A model generated the notes under the pieces. It was not told the origin of the DNA, did no database searches, and worked only from the letters and a program-made list of their open reading frames with translations. Position numbers and translations under genes: made by a program. Below, in pieces: positions 55,827-64,000 of a stretch of 64,000 bases of DNA; the stretch's first letter is position 1, and each line of letters begins with the position of its first letter. Source of the stretch: Crotalaria pallida (taxonomy: Eukaryota; Streptophyta; Magnoliopsida; Fabales; Fabaceae); the NCBI GenBank assembly GCA_037953625.1, contig CM075652.1, positions 10,188,501 to 10,252,500 on the forward strand. Direction: 5' to 3'.

Positions 55827-57589
55827 ATTCTCCCCCACTTACTGGAATTTCGTCCCCGAAATTCCGTTCAAGTCCACAATGGGAGAACCATCCCATTGGC
55901 AAGGCTTTTGGGCTATAGTCTTACTTCCCTTCGATTTCGTTCTTCCACTTAGGGTACTTACAAGTCCATACTCTCTGAAGTTCTCGGGTTTAGGCTAGAA
56001 TATTCCACTTCTTTTTTTGCCCGACTTTCCTTCTCTCTTCCATTTTGTTACTAAGACAAGATATTAGTTGGGTTACCAAGTTCTCCCCCACTCGGCATTG
56101 ACATACCGGGTCACACCAATGCCAGGAGGTAGGGAATAGAATGCGTCAGTTTTTGATCTTATTTTAGATGGCTTCCACTTAGGAGGGTAAGGATCAAACC
56201 ATGGAAATAAATTCAATCTTTGAAACCCAAGAGGAATTTGTGCTTTTGTCTAAAGAGAAGAGCCTAAGGTTGCGTAATTCGAAAACCTTTCGTAGAAGGC
56301 AGCTAACTATGGCTAGAACTCTCCTCCTCAAAGAGGAAACGAATTGATTAGACAAGATTGGAACTCCGGGAACGATTGACATTCAAGGATGAGAAACAAG
56401 GAGAAGATTGCGAGTTCACAATCCTTAGTCGGTTGGAGCGAGAAAACCTTCGGTTATGATCAAAATTGTTGCTTTAAGGCTGAATAAAACCAAAAAGGAA
56501 GAAGAAGTAAGAGGTTCACTTGCATGAATTGCGACATTATTCTAGGATCAACCGAAGCACTCAGAAAGCCTTGAGTGACACTTAGTGACCATTAATTGAG
56601 GTAGGTAAGTCCTCTTGAAACTTAGATGCTTTATCAGATACCATTTGGGATCTACGAAACTTAAGTCACACCTTGGGTGTATGCCAGCAATCCCATTTCA
56701 ACTTATCTTGAGCTGGATCTTGAGAGAAGTTTGAATGAATTTGTTGATCGAGGGCCGTGTTGAGTTGATTACCTGCCGGTGGTCAATTGTTCAACTTGGT
56801 TAGTCTCGGTGTGGAGACTTCATGAAGTTGTCAGAATTGCTTTTCTATCAGACGATCGTCCAGGAACCTTAGTAAGATTTTCGGTGAGTTTTAGGTTATC
56901 AAAAATCTGGTTTGGTTTTCGAGATGGTTAGCCATAGAGTTTGCTCCATCCTTTCAAGGCTTTTGTATTAGGCTACGCTACTCCTAAACAGGTAGAATAA
57001 CCTAAGGGTCTTATCTTTTAATCTTGTTCTAGGTCTACTTCCCGATTCTACGTGAAAGTTCGGAAAGGATACCTTCCGGGTTGGTTTATTTTCTTCTAAG
57101 GGATCTATTTCTTGGGAGTTACTACTTCGGTTGTCTTAATTTTACTTAAAGATTGCAATAATATCATCCGTTAATAAATGCAAAGATTGAGGTGATCAAT
57201 CCCAACCTCATGTCTATCAACAACACATCATTGTCGGGTTTTGCTGATCATATCATCACTTAACAGATGCAAGGATTAGAGTGATCAGTTCTTACCTTAC
57301 ATTCTATTAAATGACAACATTATCACGGATTTTGGTTAGGTTTTAGTTGAATCCTTACACTTATTAATTCTTCCTAAGACTTTCTCGTGATTTCCTAAAA
57401 GGCTGGTTTGACTCTGTGTATTCCTTAAGCTTCACAACCCCTGGCTATGAAAAGTCAGGAATCCTAAGTCCCTTCCTATCGCCAATGACTTCTAGGACGA
57501 CGCCTTTATTAGAAACGTGATCTAAGAATAGTTATCGAACACAACCTTGTATAAGGTCGCCTTCAAAAAGATCTAAAGGTATTGGTTAT

Positions 57590-57763
57590 TTAACCTCGTT
57601 CAGCTTCAGTTGGTGTTGGGTTCTGAGATAAATGTGGCTGCTGACTAGTTGCTGTCACTGCCGATGCAGATGCGGCCTCCGCCTCAGCTTGACTTCGGCT
57701 TATCTGAACTAAGTTCTCTAAAATTGCAGTGACCCTATCATCGTCACTGCGTCTACTAGCCAT
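57590..57763 (-). pseudogene. N-terminal Gag fragment
   Basis: ATG at 57763 begins MASRRSDDDRVTAILENLVQ, followed by an Ala/Glu-rich and Gln/Pro segment, and stops after 57 residues. Its position just after the PBS and its wording fit the start of a gypsy Gag. The rest of gag-pol is missing. Confidence 0.6.
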
Positions 57764-57940
57764 AGTACTTAGTCCTTGAGAAAATAACAAGTTAGTATCT
57801 ATGCAGATAAATAGCTACATACATACCTTATTACTACAACTAGACACTTGACAACTTGTTGGTTACTCGCTTGGTGAGTAACCATGGGAGTAGTGAGTTC
57901 ACACTCCAAAGGCCGAGGGAAACCTCTCTGATACCATAAA

Positions 57941-60746
57941 TGTAACACCTTACATTAACTACCCTTAATCACCCATTATTGAAAATAGTGAATTTAAAAA
58001 TTTCTTTTTGACTTATAAAAAGCTCCCGTCAAACGGACGGAGTTTCATTTGTTTATCGGACTTTCCAAAATATAGCTTTTCTTCATAAACCTGATAAGAA
58101 AAAATTCAATGTAATTTCCAGAGTGCCAGCAGGGCATAACATCATATAACATAGCATCAGGATATGAACATCACAGTTAACAGCTAGTATAAACAAGTTT
58201 CGGAAATTGTTACTTTCCCAAAAGAGTCGTCCTGGGCCCACCCAAAAGATATATTTACATTATAAACAACAAGAACATATCACATCATATTAATGGGCCC
58301 TGGACATTCCCCCTGTCCTATATAAATAATCTACTCTCCCTTACAGGGAGAGTACACCTGCTCGTCCGGGGTATGTGTTAGCTAAACCTCAGTACCTGCT
58401 GAAAAATGGTAAGGAGTGAGCATTACACATAAAGTAGGAATAGCAGTTTCTAACATGACATAATAACCGACTAAGCCAAGCACATGTAATCCAAGTAATT
58501 CACATAATCACGTAATCACCAATAACATGCTCACAGACATATCAAAAATAGATTATCAGTTTCCCACCCTATTCACTTTAATGCTTTACCTATTCTCACC
58601 CCAGTCCTCCTCTCTTATTTCTAAGCTTTTCTTTCTCTTTTTCTCATTCCCATGTTTCATCATATTTTTATTAATCGCGCCTTGTCAGTTCGCGGCTTAT
58701 CGCAGCCGACCTCGCATAGTTATACTTATCATCGCTCCTGGTCGGTTCCCGGCTTATCGCAGCCGACCTCGCATAGTTATACTCATCATCGCGCCTGGTC
58801 GGTTCACGGCTTATCGCAGCCGACCTCGCATAGTTATACTCATCATCGTGCCTGGTCGGTTCACGGCTTATCGTAGCTGACCTCGCATAAACACTTTCCT
58901 TTAATCTTTAACTCATAATTCTCTCTTAATCTATCACTTTCCATTTCCAATGTTCACTCATCAATTCATGGTTCGTTATCAACTTAGTTTAACTTTTCCC
59001 TAATACATTCAATTATTTATATCACATATCCAACTATTCAATTATTTAATCATTCACTATATTTACATTCTTCCAAGTTCATGATCAATTTATCATTCTC
59101 CATTCACATTCAATCACTTCACAACAATAAACACATATATCACATATCATCATCAGAAATAATTTCACCTTTACCATTATAATCTTAATTTCAAAGCTCT
59201 AGTTATCAGTTCTACCTACTACCCTAATGTTGAATATCCTAAACTAACACCCAACTCTTAGCAAGCATTATATATATACTAGAAACCAATCCCTAAGATA
59301 GGGTAATACCCACTCCTTACCTCAAAGTGTCAAGAGAGGTAAGGAACCTTAATGTGTTATTTCTCCTTAGCTTTGTACCCTTTAGAAATTAAGCCTCCTA
59401 AGCCTTGATTGCCACCTCAACCTAGCCAAAATTCCATGAGTATGAACTATCCTTTGGTGAGAGTTGTATGATGGAAGTGTTGTATCCTTCAAGTGTTCTT
59501 GATTATGAGGCATATGTGTGTATGAGTCTCCATGGTTGAAAGCTTGAAAACCCTAGGGGGAATGGTGGGGAAATTCGTGTGAGAAGAAGAAGAAAAGGAA
59601 ATGATTTTGAACTCGCTACATAAATGGAGAGAATGATGATGATGATTATTAGTGATGATGACTCTTGATTTTGCTAGATTTGTTGTGGAAATGATGATGA
59701 TGGAGTTGTTCTTGAGAGAAAGAGAGAGAGAGAGAGCTCTTAGAACTTGGAGGAGAAGGAATGAGAACAACGAAGGAATGAATGAGTGTTTGTTATGTTG
59801 GCCTTTGTGTTTATTTTATTCCCCTTTAGAAATAAACATGTGGTCTTAGTGAGAAGCTTCCCTTGGAAGCTTGGCAAAATATGTGGTTATAAATTAATGG
59901 CTTCCTAAGGAAGCCACAGATGAGAGGGATCAAGGTCTGATACGCACGCCTGGGTGAGGAGAATGGTGCGCCTAGGCGCGGAAAACGTTGTGAGTCATCT
60001 GTCTTAGCTCTGGTGCTCGGCTCTAGCTCGGGGTGTTATGAATCCGACCAGATCGTGATCGGTGCTCGTAACTGAGTGCTAACTAGTCGGCGTACGATCG
60101 AATAGATCGGACTGGAGTCATGGGGACTGTGTTGGGACCTTGGAGCTCGGATCTTGAAGGCACCTCCTCGGAATGAGACAGGTAAAGTGATATGCTCGAC
60201 ACGTGGAGGCTGAGATATATTGACGTCGGTACGAGGTCGGTTCTCGTGAGTTCAATGCTATCTGTTCGGTTCTCGTGAGCTCGGTTCTCACGAGCTCAGC
60301 ACTAACTGTTCGGTTCTCATGAGCTCGGTTATCATGATCTCGGTGATAACTTTTCGGTCCAACGTCCTTTAAACCCGAGAAGACTGGTTACTGACGAAGG
60401 GTGTTAAGCGAAATGAGATCAGCTTATGAACCTTGACGTCGCTTTTTGGTCGGCTAAGATGGGATTTGGTCGGACTTGGGTATGATCTACTACACTTAAA
60501 CCCACTTATTCTTTGCTAGGGCTCTACTCCACAGAATGATAGTAATCAATTATCATTCCACGGTGATCGATTACATCAACAAATCTTTATGTACCAATGG
60601 CTTCTAACTCTATGACATACTTTTCAACTCATATACCCGTTTTAGCTATGATTACTCTAATTAATCCTAGTTTATTCCTAGGGTTTCCACTAGCTTGACT
60701 TCGACTTATTCTCATTAAGTTTGGGATTAAAATTCGGGATGTTACA
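57941..60746 (-). repeat. 5' LTR of the Tekay/Del-like element (2.8 kb)
   Basis: TGTAACACC at the left end and GGGATGTTACA at the right end, with the PBS just left of 57941, prove orientation. It is non-coding and shares its ends with the solo LTR 651-4901, and the early internal words (CGGACGGAGTTT, ACTTTCCAAAATAT) also match. Confidence 0.85.
58684..58889. repeat. 57-bp minisatellite
   Basis: About 3.6 copies of a 57-bp unit containing GGTCGGTTCACGGCTTATCG then CAGCCGACCTCGCATAGTTA. Because 57 is divisible by three, it stays open in two frames and gives a repetitive peptide that is not a gene. Confidence 0.9.
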
Positions 60747-61617
60747 TTGTGCATTGACAATGCAAATTTTTTTTACACTATTAGCTCATCATCCATCGTT
60801 CGTGGATTTATAATCATTAGTATCTATGTAAAAATAATACAAATGAACAATGGATGATATGTCAACGATATAAAAAACTTTATACTATCAATACATACAA
60901 ATTAAACTTATATATTTATTATATTACTCACTATTGAATATATCTACCAGATAAATTTACATTGAAATATAAATTTGGATTTTTATATATATGGTATAAA
61001 TTTTGTGTTGAGGATATTATTCCTCATTATACAGAAGCTGACCTACGGCTCTCTTTTTTACTCCCTAGCCTATATCCTTTTATATAAATTTATTTTAGAA
61101 GAATTATGTCTATTAAGAAATTAGTAGCATTGAAAATGTAAATAATTAATACATTTTTAAAAATTTATCCTTACAATTATTATTGAGATTTTTTTAAAAA
61201 ATCTGAAGTAAATAAGTGTATTTATGAAAAAAAGTAATTAAATATCATTAAACATATGAATAAAGTCGTTTAAATAAAACATAAAAAAATCTTATATTAA
61301 GAGACGGAGGAAGCATTAATTACATCTTCCGGTTTGAATTATAAGCAAAAAAGTAAGTTCGCGCTTATTAAGGAGGTTAGTTGATTGATTTTAATTTTTT
61401 TCAAATTCATAAAAAAATTGAGGTACTTTAGGAAAATAACATTGGGAATTAATGAAACAAAAATTAAATGAGATAACAATTTTTTAGGGATGTTTTAAGA
61501 AAGTAGCATTGAGAATGAAACAAAATTTTAAAAATTTCGTTAATTTTACTTATTGTTTCAGATCTTTTTTTATTGAAAAGATATGATTATTAAGAGATTA
61601 CTGAGGGTTCGTAAACT
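60747..61617. other. Intergenic with old MITE ends
   Basis: A short inverted structure at about 60755-60900 (CATCATCCATCG near the left, AACAATGGATGATATG near the right) and a CTCCCTAGCC ... GACGGAGGAAG pair at about 61062-61315 look like degraded MITEs. No gene is present. Confidence 0.45.
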
Positions 61618-62939
61618 TGATGAAGTTTGGCTCCGACGATGTGGAAATATTATTTCTACACACAAGAGGGGGGGTGCGCCTTTGATTAACCCGGTTTTGC
61701 GGGGACGTTCATTACAAGCATACAAGTACTACAGATGATATAAATAAATGGGCGCTGTCAGTATTGTTTCTACTGTTGTACGACGCGCTTTGGCTTCCGC
61801 CCCTTCTTTTATTCGCCTTTCTCACCGTTGTTCTTGCGGGTGTTCCTTCCTCGAGCTTGGAGGGTGGAACCGGTATTTCCTCTAGTTTTGGTGTTTCATG
61901 GCGTTGACGGAGTCGACTGTCTTCTTCTAGTTGGCTCCGCTGCCTCAAATGAATTTATGGGGAACGGAAGGCGTACACTCTGCTACTCGCCTTCGGGACC
62001 TCCTTGTTCTTGAGTACTCTTTTCTTTCTCTTGTACTCCTCCTCCGGATTGCAGAGGAGGGGAATTTGTGCTTTGCTCCAGCGTATTGTTGCTGAGATGG
62101 CGATTAGGGGTATGCGCTTTCTAGTGCATCTCCCTCACTTGTGTTTTTTCTCTTGGACTTTTGCTCTTGAGCTCTTGGAGGAGCCATATGGGTTACTTTT
62201 GCCCCTCTTTTTTGTTATTCTTTCTCCGTATGGGTGTGGCTTCTCTCTTCTTCTTCTTCTTGTGCGTGTATGTATCCCCTTCGTCCTCCTCTCTCTCTCT
62301 CTGCTCTCTGCCCTCTGCTTCTCTCTGCTCTCTGCTTTCCTTTTTGAGGATGGAGCTTCCTCTTCTTATAGTGTGCCCTTTGCCCAACGGTCACTGCTTC
62401 TTCTTACTTTATCCTTTGGTCCGTGACACTTTTCCTCCTTGGTAGCTGTAGATTCCTTCTTTATCAGGTCCCTTTTGTTTGTTTCCTCTTTTTGGCTTTG
62501 TCATTTAATGACTGCAGAAGGGGAGTGGTGCAAGTCTTGCCATTCTTGGCTTTGCCTTGGAAAGGGCTGAATGAGGTAAGCGGAGATTCCTTCGGACAGC
62601 TGGCTACCTTCGTTTGGACATATGTGTGCGCCATGGGCTGGGTGCGCCTTTACCCGTAACTTTGGTGCTTCTGACGCCTTCTCCTTGCCACGGCTATTTC
62701 TCTTGAGCTTTGCGACTACTGAAACGTTGCCAGTTATTCTCTCTTTCCCTCCTGGCTATGTTAATGAGGTACTTCATACTTCCTTAAGAAGGCGTACAGA
62801 GGAGGACGCCTTTACACTGCAGGTGCTTGTCACGTGCTTCCTCTTAGCTCATTATTTGTTTGGTAACCTTTACCCCCTATGATGGATTTGGGCCTTCTAC
62901 CTTGGGCCTTGTTAATGGACCACTCATTTTTGGGTATCA
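61618..62939 (-). mobile_element. Possible solo LTR (Tat-like style)
   Basis: Read on the minus strand the block starts TGATACCCAAAAATGAGTGG and ends CTTCATCA. The flanks AAACT and ACACT match at four of five positions. It is CT-rich and non-coding with the repeated word GGGTGCGCCTTT at 61672 and 62640. The boundaries and class are uncertain. Confidence 0.4.
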
Positions 62940-63049
62940 ACACTTATATTTTAAATAAAAAAAATATTTTTTTCTAAAATTTCAAATCAGAAGAGTTTTA
63001 AATTCTCATGCATGAAATAATGAGTAGTCATGCTCCAACCCTTTATTAC

Positions 63050-63842
63050 TACAATACTACTTCCATTCCACATTATTTGACGTTTTATGTAATGCACACA
63101 TACATATTAAAAAATGGTTTATTAAGTTTTTAGTCCCTCAACTTAGGTGCTCTTTTGGAATTGGTCCTTAAACTTTTTTTTAGATGCTTTGAGTCCCTAA
63201 ACTTTGCTCGAATGTTGGAAATGATCCTTTTATCACTTAAGTGGTGACATGACCGAGGATATGCCATGTCACCTCCACCACATCGATAGGTAACGTGTCA
63301 GATGATGTCACGTGAATTTTTTAAATTAAAAAAATTTCAAAATTATTAAAAATTATTTTTTTTAAAAAATCAACTTTTAATATTAAAAGAAATTATTTTT
63401 TAATAAAAAAAAATCATGTAGTGTCCTGTGGCTGTACATAACACGTCACTTGTCGATATTGCGAAAGTGACGTAACATGTCGTCGGCTATATCATCACTT
63501 AAGTGACGAAATGACCATTTCCAAAATTTAAACAAAGTTCAAGGATCTAAAGTATCGAAAAAAGTTTAAGGACCAATTCCAAAAGAATACCTAAGTTCAG
63601 GGACTAAAATATTAAATAAGCCTAAAAAATATTAAAAGTGACAAATTTTAAGAGAAATATAAGATTATTTTATCATTGTATCTCAAGTTACATTAATATG
63701 ATCATATATTTTATATTTTGACAATATTGAATATAGTTAAAAAAATTAATAAATGTACTCTCAAATTTATAAAACGACAAATAATATGGAATATAAGAAA
63801 AGTGTCAAAAAAGAGACATATAAAATCAAATGGAGGGAATAT
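63050..63842. mobile_element. Stowaway-like MITE carrying a nested MITE
   Basis: The outer ends TACTTCCATTCCACATTATTTG and the inverted CAAATAATATGGAATA..ATGGAGGGAATA are imperfect inverted repeats. The outer element is interrupted at 63108-63630 by the element described next. A new CTCCCTC terminus begins at the last bases of the window (63994). Confidence 0.5.
63116..63622. mobile_element. Long-TIR MITE with 8-bp TSD
   Basis: 507 bp. The arms begin GGTTTATTAAGTTTTTAGTC and the complement of GGCTTATTTAATATTTTAGT and remain complementary for roughly 100 bp. The exact 8-bp TSD TAAAAAAT is at 63108-63115 and 63623-63630. It is related to the decayed copy at 9028-9460. It could be hAT- or Mutator-derived; the low-complexity TSD leaves one base of doubt. 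Confidence 0.75.
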
Positions 63843-64000
63843 CAACTCTACTAGTTTTGGGTAAAAAAAAAAGAATTGTTTCTATTTTGTAATTCTGTTA
63901 GAAGTTTAATAAAGTAATAATAAATGTTTTTTCAGTTTTGCACTTTATGAAAAATTAGATTATAGATAATGGAATAAATTAATGATGGAAGTACTCCCTC

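Larger units (their letters stand above)
55097..60746 (-). mobile_element. Deleted Tekay/Del-like gypsy element
   Basis: 5' LTR 57941-60746, PBS TGGTATCAGAGAGG at 57923-57936, a short gag start, about 2 kb of internal sequence without pol, a purine tract AGTGGGGGAGAAT at 55827-55839, then a truncated 3' LTR from 55826 down to about 55097. TGTAACATCCCGAATTTTAA begins both LTRs. The pol region has been lost, so it is non-autonomous. The Tekay/Del (chromovirus) assignment rests on LTR ends, LTR length and PBS type only. Confidence 0.75.

Noticed and set aside
58527..58880. A repetitive 117-codon frame
   Set aside because: Produced by the 57-bp minisatellite in a long LTR.
62004..62445. Two overlapping Leu/Phe-rich frames
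   Set aside because: CT-rich LTR-like sequence; overlapping frames on the same strand are equally open, which argues against coding.
1..64000. CRISPR arrays, operons, prokaryotic defence or plasmid features
   Set aside because: Spliced genes, LTR elements, SINEs and MITEs show plant nuclear DNA; no regular short repeats with unique spacers exist.

Overview
This is a nuclear window from a dicot plant, most likely a legume. The low-copy genes have plant intron and exon structure, and most of the rest is plant LTR retrotransposons, SINEs and MITEs. The legume call is an inference: LTRs dense in GTAATCGATTAC-type words are, in my experience, common in legume genomes, and the ERF gene resembles the RAP2.11/ERN clade. 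I cannot name a species.

Two ordinary host genes are convincing. At 26336-27622 (+) is an intronless AP2/ERF transcription factor of 428 aa with its own TATA box. At 30000-36104 (-) is a complete ten-exon SnRK1 alpha kinase gene (KIN10 type, 516 aa) whose coding exons join in frame with GT-AG introns. Its 5' leader and promoter region is tandemly duplicated (about 36.44-37.31 kb and 37.46-38.34 kb). Its introns carry a small copia-derived TRIM-like element and an hAT-like element, both with perfect target-site duplications (TSDs).

Everything else is mainly mobile DNA. 0-5 kb: a 2.65-kb gypsy-type solo LTR (TSD GGTTT) holding a 1.6-kb solo LTR (TSD GTTGG). 5.1-8.8 kb: a broken plant-mobile-domain (PMD) gene split by another long LTR-like insertion. 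8.8-12.2 kb: MITEs, a SINE and an LTR-like repeat. 12.24-20.75 kb: an intact-ended Tat-like gypsy element (TSD CCACC). It encodes only Gag and protease on the minus strand, has no RT or integrase, and carries a spliced 745-aa antisense gene followed by an ordered array of stem-loops. 21-25 kb: a Mutator-like TIR element, SINE and Stowaway MITEs. 39.15-40.64 kb: another solo LTR. 44.65-53.30 kb: a full-length but decayed copia element on the minus strand. 53.3-60.75 kb: two truncated Tekay/Del-like gypsy elements fused head to head as a large inverted repeat. 61.6-64 kb: an LTR-like block and nested MITEs.

The observations most worth a second look are: (1) the palindrome TAATCGATTA recurring in at least three unrelated LTR families; (2) the stem-loop array downstream of the antisense gene in the Tat-like element; (3) that element's Gag-protease-only plus antisense-gene layout; (4) the duplicated SnRK1 promoter/leader. 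I did not find a prokaryote-style system, CRISPR or operon, and none is expected here.
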